A stretch of DNA of 64,000 nucleotides from Bacillus methanolicus (GTDB lineage: Bacteria; Bacillota; Bacilli; Bacillales; Cytobacillaceae): the NCBI RefSeq assembly GCF_028888695.1, contig NZ_PNFF01000001.1, positions 567,501 through 631,500 of the forward strand. The letters are read 5' to 3'. The translations under genes were made by a program, and so were the position numbers. Every line of letters starts with the position of its first letter. Positions within the stretch are counted from its first letter, which is position 1. The notes under the pieces are model-generated. The model saw nothing but the letters and a program-made list of their open reading frames with translations. It did not search any database and was not told where the DNA came from. Of this stretch, positions 56,356 through 64,000 are shown piece after piece.

Positions 56356-58224
56356 GTGAGTACCTATGCTCAGAAAAGAGGATTCGGAGCAGTCTTATGG
56401 GACTATCTGACAACTGTCGACCATAAGAAAATCGCAATCCTTTATCTAATAGCTGGTGGATTTTTCTTTCTGCTTGGCGGTATTGAAGCCTTGATTGTCC
56501 GTATTCAGCTTGCAGTGCCAAATAACGACTTTGTAAGTGCCGGTTTATTTAATGAAATTATGACCATGCACGGTACAACAATGATTTTCTTGGCTGCTAT
56601 GCCGCTCGTATTTGCTTTCATTAACGCGATCATGCCTTTACAAATTGGGGCCCGCGATGTTGCGTTCCCATTTATTAACGCGTTAGGTTTTTGGCTGTTT
56701 GTTTTTGGAGGTATTTTCTTAAACCTTTCTTGGTTCTTGGGAGGAGCTCCTGATGCCGGATGGACTTCATATGCTTCTTTGTCACTTGCATCTGAAGGAC
56801 ACGGAATTGATTTCTATACATTAGGTTTGCAGATTTCAGGTTTTGGTACATTAATGGGCGGAATTAACTTCCTTGTTACCATTATCAATATGCGTGCTCC
56901 TGGTATGACTTTTATGCGCATGCCGTTGTTTACATGGTCGTCATTTGTCGCGTCTGCCTTAATCTTATTTGCATTTCCGCCGTTAACTATCGGAATATTC
57001 TTATTAATGTTTGACCGTTTGTTCGGTTCCAACTTCTTTGACCCGGCTGCAGGGGGGAATACGATTATCTATGAACATTTCTTCTGGATTTTCGGGCACC
57101 CTGAAGTTTATGTTTTAATATTGCCTGCATTCGGAATTTTCTCTGAAATCATTTCTACGTTTTCGAGAAAACGTTTATTCGGATATTCGTCAATGGTCTT
57201 TGCGCTAGTTCTAATCGGATTTTTAGGATTTATGGTTTGGGCCCATCATATGTTTACAACAGGTATGGGGCCGATTGCCAATGCCATCTTCGCTGTTGCA
57301 ACAATGGCCATTGCCGTTCCTACAGGTATTAAGATTTTTAACTGGTTATTTACGATGTGGGGCGGAAGCATTAAATTTACAACCCCAATGATATGGGCTG
57401 TTGCATTTATTCCGTCATTCGTTATGGGCGGGGTAACAGGAGTTATGTTAGCTTCAGCTGCTGCTGACTACCAATATCATGACACTTACTTTGTTGTTGC
57501 CCACTTCCACTATGTAATTGTTGGCGGTGTTGTATTCTCATTATTTGCCGGAGCACATTTTTATTGGCCTAAAATGTTTGGCAAAATGTTAAATGAGTTC
57601 TTAGGAAAAATTACTTTTGTCTTGTTCTTTGTCGGTTTCCATTTAACATTCTTTGTCCAACACTTCCTTGGATTAATGGGAATGCCTCGACGTGTCTTTA
57701 CGTTCTTGCCTGGACAAGGATTGGACACAGGGAACTTTATCAGTTCAATTGGTGCATTGCTTATGGGTGCAGCCGTTATTGTAATGCTAATTAACATCGT
57801 TATCACAAGTGTTAAAAAGCAAACAGTCGGCAATGACCCTTGGGAAGACGGACGTACATTAGAATGGGCGATCCCTTCTCCACCGCCATTTTATAACTTT
57901 AAACAATTGCCGCTTATTCGCGGTTTGGATGCTTATTGGCTGGAAAAAATGGAAGGAAAAAAAGGCATGATTCCGGCTGAACCGCTTGGAGATATTCATA
58001 TGCCAAATTCATCCTTTGTTCCATTTATGATTTCGCTCGGTTTATTTATTGCCGCATTTGGGGCAATGTACCGTTCTGATTATTCTTGGGGACTTCCAGT
58101 GCTTATTATCGGCTTGGTCGTTACGTTTGGATCTATGGCGTTCCGATCTATTAAGGATGATCATGGTTTCCATATTCATAAAGAAGATTTAATTGATGAT
58201 GATAAGAAGGGGGTTAAGGCATAA
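56356..58224 (+). CDS. ctaD: Cytochrome c oxidase (caa3) subunit I
   Basis: The 622-residue catalytic subunit, binding haem A and the haem a3-CuB centre. Haem a ligand His is in MTMHGTTMIF, the cross-linked His-Tyr in FGHPEVYVLILPAFG, CuB histidines in VWAHHMFTTGMG and the haem a3/a ligands in AHFHYVIVGG. The extra C-terminal helices typical of Bacillus caa3 are present. GTG at 56356 follows GAGGGAGG. It overlaps ctaE by one base. Confidence 0.98.
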   Translation: MSTYAQKRGFGAVLWDYLTTVDHKKIAILYLIAGGFFFLLGGIEALIVRIQLAVPNNDFVSAGLFNEIMTMHGTTMIFLAAMPLVFAFINAIMPLQIGARDVAFPFINALGFWLFVFGGIFLNLSWFLGGAPDAGWTSYASLSLASEGHGIDFYTLGLQISGFGTLMGGINFLVTIINMRAPGMTFMRMPLFTWSSFVASALILFAFPPLTIGIFLLMFDRLFGSNFFDPAAGGNTIIYEHFFWIFGHPEVYVLILPAFGIFSEIISTFSRKRLFGYSSMVFALVLIGFLGFMVWAHHMFTTGMGPIANAIFAVATMAIAVPTGIKIFNWLFTMWGGSIKFTTPMIWAVAFIPSFVMGGVTGVMLASAAADYQYHDTYFVVAHFHYVIVGGVVFSLFAGAHFYWPKMFGKMLNEFLGKITFVLFFVGFHLTFFVQHFLGLMGMPRRVFTFLPGQGLDTGNFISSIGALLMGAAVIVMLINIVITSVKKQTVGNDPWEDGRTLEWAIPSPPPFYNFKQLPLIRGLDAYWLEKMEGKKGMIPAEPLGDIHMPNSSFVPFMISLGLFIAAFGAMYRSDYSWGLPVLIIGLVVTFGSMAFRSIKDDHGFHIHKEDLIDDDKKGVKA

Positions 58225-58853
58225 TGCAAGCTGAAGAAAAATTTACAGTTGAAACGTGGCCTGCTTCGCCTGAAAGGGCTACCCTCGAAGGAAGAAACAA
58301 ATTTTTAGGATTTTGGTTTTTCTTAGGAGGAGAGACGGTCCTCTTTGCGTCTCTCTTCGCTACCTATCTTGCATTAAAGGATAAAGTTCCTAATGGAGAT
58401 CACGCGTTAGCGAAAGACATGTTTGAATTACCGCTGACATTCGTGATGACAATGCTGTTGTTAACTAGCTCATTAACAAGCGTTTACGCGATGTATCACA
58501 TGAAGAACTTCCAATTCAAAAAAATGCTCCTTTGGCTTGGAATTACCGTTCTTCTTGGCGCAGGCTTCCTTGGTCTGGAAGTTTATGAATTTAATCATTA
58601 TGTACATGAATATCATCACACTTTTACAAGCAGTGCATTTGGTTCAGCATTCTATACATTGGTCGGTTTCCATGGAGCTCACGTTTTATTCGGATTAGGG
58701 TGGATCCTTACATTAATGATCCGCAATGCGAATCGGGGATTAAACTTGTACAACGCACCAAAGTTTTATGTAGCAAGCCTTTACTGGCACTTTATTGACG
58801 TTGTGTGGGTATTTATCTTCACAGTAGTATATCTAATGGGAATGGTGGGATAA
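58224..58853 (+). CDS. ctaE: Cytochrome c oxidase (caa3) subunit III
   Basis: A 209-residue membrane protein with five transmembrane helices. It shows FWFFLGGETVLFASLFATYLAL (in part), SLTSVYAMYHM, the conserved Glu in FLGLEVYEFNHYVHE, TLVGFHGAHVLFGLGW and the C-terminal YWHFIDVVWVFIF. ATG at 58224 overlaps the ctaD stop (TAATG), indicating coupling. It is followed four bases later by ctaF. Confidence 0.97.
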   Translation: MQAEEKFTVETWPASPERATLEGRNKFLGFWFFLGGETVLFASLFATYLALKDKVPNGDHALAKDMFELPLTFVMTMLLLTSSLTSVYAMYHMKNFQFKKMLLWLGITVLLGAGFLGLEVYEFNHYVHEYHHTFTSSAFGSAFYTLVGFHGAHVLFGLGWILTLMIRNANRGLNLYNAPKFYVASLYWHFIDVVWVFIFTVVYLMGMVG

Positions 58854-58857
58854 ACTG

Positions 58858-59193
58858 ATGACGAACCAGCAACTCAATTCAGGTAACCCAAGAGTAGACA
58901 TTGAATATCGCCGTAAAAAAAATGCAGAAGAGATGAGAGATCAAATTATCTCTTTCACCATAATGATATTTTTAACTCTTATCGCATTTGCAGCAGTTGC
59001 CTATGAAAAATTTTCCGGATGGTTTACAGTACCGTTTATCATTCTTTTAGCAGTAGTTCAAGTTATTTTCCAGCTCTATTATTTCATGCATATGAAAGAA
59101 AGAGGCCATGAATCACCTGCACTTTTCCTGTACTCAGGGGTATTGGTTGCGGCAATAACTGTACTAGCTTTAATGACTGTCGTTTGGTGGTAA
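58858..59193 (+). CDS. ctaF: Cytochrome c oxidase (caa3) subunit IV
   Basis: A 111-residue membrane protein with three transmembrane helices after a charged N-terminus (VDIEYRRKKNAEEMRDQIISF). The motif FQLYYFMHMKERGHE is typical of bacterial subunit IVB (CtaF). ATG at 58858, four bases after ctaE. The gene is followed by a strong terminator, which closes the structural oxidase genes. Confidence 0.95.
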   Translation: MTNQQLNSGNPRVDIEYRRKKNAEEMRDQIISFTIMIFLTLIAFAAVAYEKFSGWFTVPFIILLAVVQVIFQLYYFMHMKERGHESPALFLYSGVLVAAITVLALMTVVWW

Positions 59194-59194
59194 A

Positions 59195-59228
59195 AAAAGA
59201 AAATCGGCTATTTAGCCGATTTTCTTTT
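59195..59228 (+). terminator. Terminator after ctaF
   Basis: AAAATCGGCTA/TAGCCGATTTT stem followed by CTTTTT. Confidence 0.9.
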
Positions 59229-59331
59229 TAAGGGAATAATAACATTATGGTAACTTCTTCTTTCATTGCGGAAATACTTTTCTAAGGGTAAAATATACTT
59301 GAACTTTTCATATGAATGGGGTGATTCTACC

Positions 59332-60237
59332 TTGCCATTAAGCTTATTTGGTTTTCGGGCATTATGGAGCCCATATTTTTTTATCGCATTATCGCTCGTC
59401 GTTGCAGCCTTTTTTCTGATAACAGTGAAATATCGGGATCGTTTTGTTGGGAGCGAACCTTTGACAAAAAAAGAAGGAACGTTATTTGTTACTTCGATTG
59501 TTCTTTTGTATATTATTAAAGGTTCACCTATTGATCTTTTGGGGCATCTTACTTTTTCTGCACATATGATTCAAATGGCTGTAGTAAATATTGTCATTCC
59601 TCCAATTCTAATGATTTCGATACCAAAATGGCTATGGAAAAAAGTTATAAACTTAAAAGGAATTAAACCGTTATTTCGCTTTTTTTCGAAGCCATTGATT
59701 GCCGTAGTTTTATTTAATGGAATATTCTCATTCTACCATATCCCGCTTATTTTTGATGCGGTAAAAACAAATATGTGGCTGCATGCCGGATATAATACGT
59801 TGTTGTTTATTTTGGCAGTCTTGATGTGGTGGCCTTTATTAAATAAGCTCGAAGAATACCAGATATTAAATGGATTAAGAAAAGTTGGATATATTTTTGC
59901 TAATGGTGCATTGCTGCTACCTTCATGCGCACTGATCATTTTTGCTGATTCACCATTGTATGCGACATTTTCAGATCCAAGCATGTGGGCGAAGTCGCTT
60001 TCATTATGCGTGCCGTCAACAACATTGTCAGGACTGAATTTAAGTGGTCCTGAAATGTTCACCTCATTATCTTTGCTTAATGATCAGCGCCTTGGCGGCA
60101 TTTTAATGAAAATTACTCAAGAAATTGTATTTAGTGTTGTGCTTGCGAAAGTATTCATTGACTGGTATCGAAAAGAACAGTATGAACCAGACCCGGAGTC
60201 AAACGAGTATTTACCACCTCATCCAATTAAACAATAA
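59332..60237 (+). CDS. ctaG: Cytochrome c oxidase assembly factor CtaG (caa3-type)
   Basis: A 301-residue membrane protein with about seven transmembrane helices, of the caa3_CtaG family. In B. subtilis it is needed for forming active caa3 oxidase, probably in copper insertion. Visible blocks are GFRALWSPYFFIAL, PIDLLGHLTFSAHMIQM, HAGYNTLLFILAVLMWWPLL, PLYATFSDPS and DQRLGGILMKI. TTG at 59332 follows GGGGTGA with seven-base spacing. A longer frame from 59266 has no ribosome site. Confidence 0.92.
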   Translation: MPLSLFGFRALWSPYFFIALSLVVAAFFLITVKYRDRFVGSEPLTKKEGTLFVTSIVLLYIIKGSPIDLLGHLTFSAHMIQMAVVNIVIPPILMISIPKWLWKKVINLKGIKPLFRFFSKPLIAVVLFNGIFSFYHIPLIFDAVKTNMWLHAGYNTLLFILAVLMWWPLLNKLEEYQILNGLRKVGYIFANGALLLPSCALIIFADSPLYATFSDPSMWAKSLSLCVPSTTLSGLNLSGPEMFTSLSLLNDQRLGGILMKITQEIVFSVVLAKVFIDWYRKEQYEPDPESNEYLPPHPIKQ

Positions 60238-60239
60238 CA

Positions 60240-60277
60240 GGGGCTGACTCTTTATTTTAGAGTCAGCTTTTTTACAG
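60240..60277 (+). terminator. Terminator after ctaG
   Basis: GCTGACTCT/AGAGTCAGC stem followed by TTTTTTAC. Confidence 0.9.
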
Positions 60278-60458
60278 TGAGATACCATAATATGTAAGAT
60301 TTTTTACAATATTTTTAAAACTCAGCCTCTATGATTGAAAAAAGGATCATGTTTATTAGAATGATTATGTACGCAAATAAGACAATCACTGCAGTTCGAC
60401 TTTGTAAAAAACATGAAAAGGTATATTAATTTTAACAAAGGACAGAGAGGACAACGCT

Positions 60459-60923
60459 ATGGAATCATTGCCGATATTACCTACCATAAGTACTTTGTTT
60501 ATTGTATTAAGTGCAGTTGCGATTGCAATAGGGTGGATTCAAATTAAGCAGAGGAGAATTGAAGCTCATAAGAAAACAATGTTTTTGGCAGCTGTATTTG
60601 CTCTTCTCTTTTTTCTGATTTATGCTGCAAGAACAATCTTCATCGGAAATACTGCTTTCGGCGGGCCGGAGGACATTAAAATCTACTATACATTGTTCCT
60701 CATTTTTCATATTATTTTGGCAACAGCAGGAGCTGTATTTGGAATTGTAACCCTTCTGACAGGCTATAACAACAAATTAGCTAAGCACAGAAAACTAGGA
60801 CCTGTAACAAGCATTATTTGGTTTTTTACGGCCATAACGGGAGTAGCGGTTTACTTATTGCTTTACGTTATTTACAGAGGCGGGGAAACGACCTCAGTGA
60901 TTAAAGCAATTCTGGGATTCTAA
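60459..60923 (+). CDS. ctaM: DUF420 membrane protein, CtaM/YozB-like
   Basis: A 154-residue protein with four transmembrane helices and the DUF420 pattern: QIKQRRIEAHKKTMFLAAVFALLFFLIY, YTLFLIFHIILATAG and LAKHRKLGPVTSIIWFFTAITGVAVYLLLY (read in parts). Conserved histidines in AHKK, FHIIL and KHRK could bind metal or haem. DUF420 proteins (S. aureus CtaM, B. subtilis YozB) assist haem-copper oxidase maturation. In B. subtilis yozB is elsewhere; here it sits with the cta genes. The symbol follows the family. Confidence 0.82.
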   Translation: MESLPILPTISTLFIVLSAVAIAIGWIQIKQRRIEAHKKTMFLAAVFALLFFLIYAARTIFIGNTAFGGPEDIKIYYTLFLIFHIILATAGAVFGIVTLLTGYNNKLAKHRKLGPVTSIIWFFTAITGVAVYLLLYVIYRGGETTSVIKAILGF

Positions 60924-60929
60924 TTAAGT

Positions 60930-60968
60930 TGGAATGGCGGGATATGAATAGACCCGCCATTCTTAGAT
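60930..60968. terminator. Hairpin between the ctaM-like gene and the YtvI-like gene
   Basis: GAATGGCGGG/CCCGCCATTC stem (60932-60941 and 60953-60962). T-runs are weak on both sides, but it sits between converging stops. Confidence 0.7.
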
Positions 60969-62026
60969 TAAATTTTAAAATTAAGTTTGATAATCCCTGC
61001 TTCTCTTGCGGAATTAAACGCAATAAGCAAAAGAGGTCCAATAAACAATCCAAGGACGCCCAGCAGTTTTAATCCCAAATACATAGCAATTAATGTAGCT
61101 AATGGTGATAAGCTGATTTGGCTGCCCATAACCTTTGGTTCTAAAGTACGTCTGATGATCAGCAAAATCACTGCAAGTACAGCCAGTTTCATACCAAGTG
61201 CAACATTATCAGTTAGAATATGAAATAGTGCCCATGGCCCGAGAACGGTTATGGAACCGATAACCGGGATGAAATCAATCAACCAAATAATGAGTGCCAT
61301 GATGAGTGCAATTTTAGGTGTAATCATCATTAAACCGAGAAGAGAGATAATAAAAACGATCACACTTACGAGAAACTGGGCTTTCAGAAATCCGAAAACA
61401 ACGTAGGAAAGGCGAGATGTCATAAAATGAACTTTATCGGCAGTTTTTTCTGTTAAATGATTATTGATTCCTTCACGCAACCGCGGCAAATCGATCAGAA
61501 AGAGAAAAAGTGCAACTAAGTATACTAGAAAACTGATAAAAAAGTTCGGAATATTCGCAAGAAATGTCTTTATATTATTGATATTTACATATGCCAAGAG
61601 GTCGTTTTTTAGGTTGTTTAAAAAATTCTGAACTCTCTTGCTGGTTTCATTCACAAATTCACTTGGAAGATCTTGCGCAGCATTTATAATGTTTGCTTCA
61701 ACTCTGAGCCATGCTTTAGATATTTCATTTACATAAAACGGAGCATTTTCTGCAATTTTTATAGCTTCGGTAATTACTTTTGTGGTAATAAAATATCCGA
61801 TCATGCCTAGAAAAAGAAGAAATAGAAAAAACACAACAATAACCGAAAAGCGGCGGTTTAACCTTAAGCGTATTTGAAAAAGCCTTACTAGCGGTTCTAA
61901 TAACAATGCGGTTATCAATGCTGTGATAAGCGGTACTGATACTGGCATGATGAAATAAAAAAAGATGATAGAAATTACGAGCCCTAGGATAATAAGCAAA
62001 TTACGTTTCTTAAAAAATCCGGACAA
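60968..62026 (-). CDS. AI-2E family transporter, YtvI-like
   Basis: A 352-residue membrane protein with about eight hydrophobic segments. It shows the family blocks SVPLITALITALLLEPLVRLF, LIDFIPVIGSITVLGPWALFHIL, RRTLEPKVMGSQISLSPLATL and GLFIGPLLLIAFNS (in part). It resembles the sporulation protein YtvI and other AI-2E exporters; a role in sporulation cannot be told from sequence. TTG at 62026 follows GAAAGGAG. It is not at this position in B. subtilis. Confidence 0.82.
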   Translation of the reverse strand: MSGFFKKRNLLIILGLVISIIFFYFIMPVSVPLITALITALLLEPLVRLFQIRLRLNRRFSVIVVFFLFLLFLGMIGYFITTKVITEAIKIAENAPFYVNEISKAWLRVEANIINAAQDLPSEFVNETSKRVQNFLNNLKNDLLAYVNINNIKTFLANIPNFFISFLVYLVALFLFLIDLPRLREGINNHLTEKTADKVHFMTSRLSYVVFGFLKAQFLVSVIVFIISLLGLMMITPKIALIMALIIWLIDFIPVIGSITVLGPWALFHILTDNVALGMKLAVLAVILLIIRRTLEPKVMGSQISLSPLATLIAMYLGLKLLGVLGLFIGPLLLIAFNSAREAGIIKLNFKI

Positions 62027-62200
62027 GACAGAACTCCTTTCAGATCATGGTCTTCATTCAGGTCAAAATCATTTTTTATATCAATTAAATTATATTATGT
62101 ATGTCATATTTAAAACAATTATCAACATTGGAAAAATGGATCAAAAAATATTTTTTTGGGAGAACGGATTTTGATGGAAAACTGCTACAGCTCAGAATAA

Positions 62201-62231
62201 GAAAAACCGGGGAAAGATACCCGGTTTTTCT
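62201..62231 (-). terminator. Terminator of ylbA
   Basis: AAAAACCGGG/CCCGGTTTTT stem directly after the ylbA stop, with a TTC-TTATT tail on the minus strand. Confidence 0.85.
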
Positions 62232-62593
62232 TATTGTTTAGCGAATTTTTCAATTTCGACTTTTACACCTGCAAGAATTTTTTCACATTGACTTACAAGT
62301 GTTTTAGGGAAATTTTCGCCTTCTCCGTATTCTACACCATGAGGATAATAATATTTGCCAAGTAGCGGTGTCATTAGTTGGATCGTTGCTTTATGGGTGT
62401 CTACGTCCCCTTCAACAGCAAAACCAAATACTCGAAGGTAGAAAGTGCCTTCTTTAAGCTCAAATTTGCGGTCATATGTAACACGTTCATAATCCCACTG
62501 GCCTTCGCGCACAAAATTGAAATTTGACATAACATCATCTAAATAGTTTAAATCTGCTTTTAAACCTTCTAAGCCAGTATTTTCAAATTTCAT
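62231..62593 (-). CDS. ylbA: YugN-like family protein YlbA
   Basis: A 120-residue soluble protein with MKFENTGLEGLKADLNYLDDVM, GQWDYERVTYDRKFELKEGTFYLRV and YYYPHGVEYGEGENFPKTLV, matching the YugN-like family and B. subtilis YlbA. The function is unknown. ATG at 62593 follows AGGAGGG. A frame extending to 62695 lacks a ribosome site. The ctaG-ylbA-ylbB order follows B. subtilis apart from two inserted genes. Confidence 0.85.
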   Translation of the reverse strand: MKFENTGLEGLKADLNYLDDVMSNFNFVREGQWDYERVTYDRKFELKEGTFYLRVFGFAVEGDVDTHKATIQLMTPLLGKYYYPHGVEYGEGENFPKTLVSQCEKILAGVKVEIEKFAKQ

Positions 62594-62911
62594 GAATGTC
62601 CCTCCTAGAAAACAATCCGTCAATAACGAATATTTAAACAACATTATCTCAAATTTAATAATAGTAGAAAATTGAAGAAGTTGCAATGAATACATAACAT
62701 AAAAGATAACATAGTTCTTTCACAAATAGAGAGCGACCCCGATAAAAGCAAAAAATGGAAAGTATAAAACTGAATTGATTAAAAACATGACAACGAAGTG
62801 TCAGAAATAAGCAATAAAAAGTAAACGAGTATATTGCGCATAATTTTTTCTACATATAGAAATGCTAAATGAGTGTAAAGCAACTATAAAAAGAATAAAG
62901 GAGGAAAACAG
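62594..62911. promoter_or_regulatory. Divergent region between ylbA and ylbB
   Basis: 318 AT-rich bases with no gene. They must hold the promoters of both genes, but no strong -35/-10 pair was seen. The ylbB ribosome site is AAAGGAGG. Confidence 0.35.
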
Positions 62912-63343
62912 ATGGAAAAAATACGCGATTTGATGACAACCGATGTTGAAACTTGTTCTTTGTTAGATAATGTTTATGAAGTGGCTGTAAAAATGAAAGA
63001 TTTGAATGTGGGAGCAATTCCGGTTGTGGATAATGGAAAGCTAGTTGGTATGATTACAGACCGTGATATCGTCGTAAGATGTATTGCGGAAAAAAATCCG
63101 CCATCATCAAAAGTAGAAGACGTTATGAGCAGGCAATTGGTGACTGTTACTCCGGAATCTTCTACAAGAGAAGCGGCACAGCTCATGGCAAAAAATCAAA
63201 TTCGCCGTTTGCCAGTTGTTGAAGGAGATAAACTTGCAGGGATCGTTTCACTCGGAGATTTTGCTGTCAGACAATTAACAGATGACCAAGCTAAAGAAGC
63301 TCTCTCTGAAATATCTGAACAACACGGCCAACAGCCTCATTAA
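62912..63343 (+). CDS. ylbB: CBS-domain protein YlbB
   Basis: A 143-residue protein formed by a CBS pair: residues 1-60 (VRDLMT-like start IRDLMTTDVETCSLLDNVYE, VGAIPVVDNGKLVGMITDRDIVVR) and residues 70-130 (VEDVMSRQLVTVTPESSTREAAQLM, IRRLPVVEGDKLAGIVSLGDFAVR). CBS pairs usually bind adenine nucleotides; the ligand here is unknown. ATG at 62912 follows AAAGGAGG. It precedes ylbC as in B. subtilis. Confidence 0.9.
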   Translation: MEKIRDLMTTDVETCSLLDNVYEVAVKMKDLNVGAIPVVDNGKLVGMITDRDIVVRCIAEKNPPSSKVEDVMSRQLVTVTPESSTREAAQLMAKNQIRRLPVVEGDKLAGIVSLGDFAVRQLTDDQAKEALSEISEQHGQQPH

Positions 63344-63378
63344 GAAAAAGGCACCTTAAGGTGTCTTTTTCTTTCTTT
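63344..63378 (+). terminator. Terminator after ylbB
   Basis: AAAAGGCACCTT/AAGGTGTCTTTTT with one G-T pair and a T-rich tail. Confidence 0.8.
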
Positions 63379-63514
63379 TAAAATATAATGCCATTATTCC
63401 AATGAATTCACAATCGTTCTATGAAAAATAAAAATTATACATGATATAATATTTCTAGATGTTCAACATAAATAGCTTATATAGATGGAGAAATTATGGA
63501 AAGGAGGTATACTT

Positions 63515-64000
63515 CTGCGCATTTTATTTCGTATCTTAATTTTAGTATCCATGTTTCTGATTTTCAATATTTATTTTGAGTTTTCGAAAGAAGAAGGCAA
63601 TGAAGGATTGGTTAATAAAGGCAAAATATCTCCGAATTTAGTTTCTCCCAATTTTCAAACTGAAGGAGATGAGAAAAACTCTCCAGCGTTAAAATCTCCA
63701 AAAGAGGGCCTTTTAACATTGATAGGAAAAGATGCTGAATCATTAAAGACAGTTCTTGGGGAACCTAACAGGATTGACCCATCATATTATGATTATGAAT
63801 GGTGGATTTACAACAAAAATCCAAATAAATATGTTCAGGCCGGCGTTGAAAACGGTAAAGTGGTTACGATCTATGCCATTGGTTCCGAAACGAATGTAGC
63901 TCCCTTTACGATCGGGCAGCCAATTGAACAAATTCATAATTCCGTATTAATTGAACCGAGTGTAAACTTGGAATATGAAAATAATTCTTACCGATTTGAA
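63515..64000 (+). CDS. ylbC: CAP-domain protein YlbC (N-terminal part, cut by window edge)
   Basis: An open frame of 162 codons running off the window. It has an N-terminal signal or anchor (LRILFRILILVSMFLIFNIYF), a Ser/Pro/Lys linker, then the CAP-associated N-terminal domain (LLTLIGKDAESLKTVLGEPNRI, DYEWWIYNKNPNKYVQAGVENGKVVTIYAIG in part). The C-terminal SCP/CAP domain would lie beyond the edge. The only start at good distance from AAAGGAGGT (63501-63508) is CTG at 63515; no ATG, GTG or TTG is in frame nearby. The start is therefore uncertain. Confidence 0.8.
   Translation, partial: MRILFRILILVSMFLIFNIYFEFSKEEGNEGLVNKGKISPNLVSPNFQTEGDEKNSPALKSPKEGLLTLIGKDAESLKTVLGEPNRIDPSYYDYEWWIYNKNPNKYVQAGVENGKVVTIYAIGSETNVAPFTIGQPIEQIHNSVLIEPSVNLEYENNSYRFE

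Overview
The window reads as a 64 kb chromosomal segment of a low-GC, endospore-forming Bacillaceae bacterium related to, but not the same as, Bacillus subtilis. The support is strong AGGAGG-type ribosome binding sites, frequent TTG/GTG starts, T-tailed hairpin terminators, and gene order that follows the B. subtilis ptsHI-patA-cheV-yku-rnjA-pdh-speA-yla-cta-ylb arc with local deletions and insertions. No tRNA, rRNA, prophage, insertion sequence with a transposase, or CRISPR array was seen.

Layout. 0-5.5 kb: tail of an unknown gene, the phosphotransferase genes ptsH-ptsI, an unusual short-chain dehydrogenase, a lipoprotein with an odd start, and ykwC. 5.5-13.7 kb: patA, a small Cys-rich protein, an RDD membrane protein, an Atg22/UMF1-like transporter, cheV, ykyB, ykuD, ykuE and a C39-like lipoprotein. 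13.8-23.6 kb: ykuI, a glutaredoxin and a metallo-beta-lactamase-fold hydrolase, ykuJ, darB (ykuL), a DHA2-type exporter, ccpC, the acetyl-diaminopimelate genes dapH-dapI, and the thiol redox proteins ykuU and ykuV. 23.7-28.1 kb: a DUF4349 lipoprotein, rpoY-rnjA, an unannotated 23-residue cationic micropeptide candidate, defB, and a YjcZ-family micro-ORF with a good SigK-type promoter. 28.8-33.8 kb: the pdhABCD operon. 34-40 kb: small proteins, the dual-function RNA SR1 with its SR1P reading frame, speA, an FMN oxidoreductase, yktA and suhB. 40.3-49 kb: the yla cluster through ftsW. 49-61 kb: pycA, ctaA, ctaBCDEFG and a ctaM-like gene. 61-64 kb: a YtvI-like permease, ylbA, ylbB and the start of ylbC.

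How it works together. The segment concentrates central carbon and energy genes: sugar uptake (PTS), pyruvate to acetyl-CoA (PDH), pyruvate to oxaloacetate (PycA), and a caa3-type terminal oxidase with its haem A and copper assembly genes. Regulators of this traffic are also here: CcpC, DarB (a c-di-AMP receptor known in B. subtilis to act on PycA) and SR1/SR1P (which binds GapA). Matches to CcpN and CcpA operators lie at the SR1 promoter. Two families of palindromic repeats sit between genes. One of them occurs three times, each time directly downstream of a minus-strand gene.
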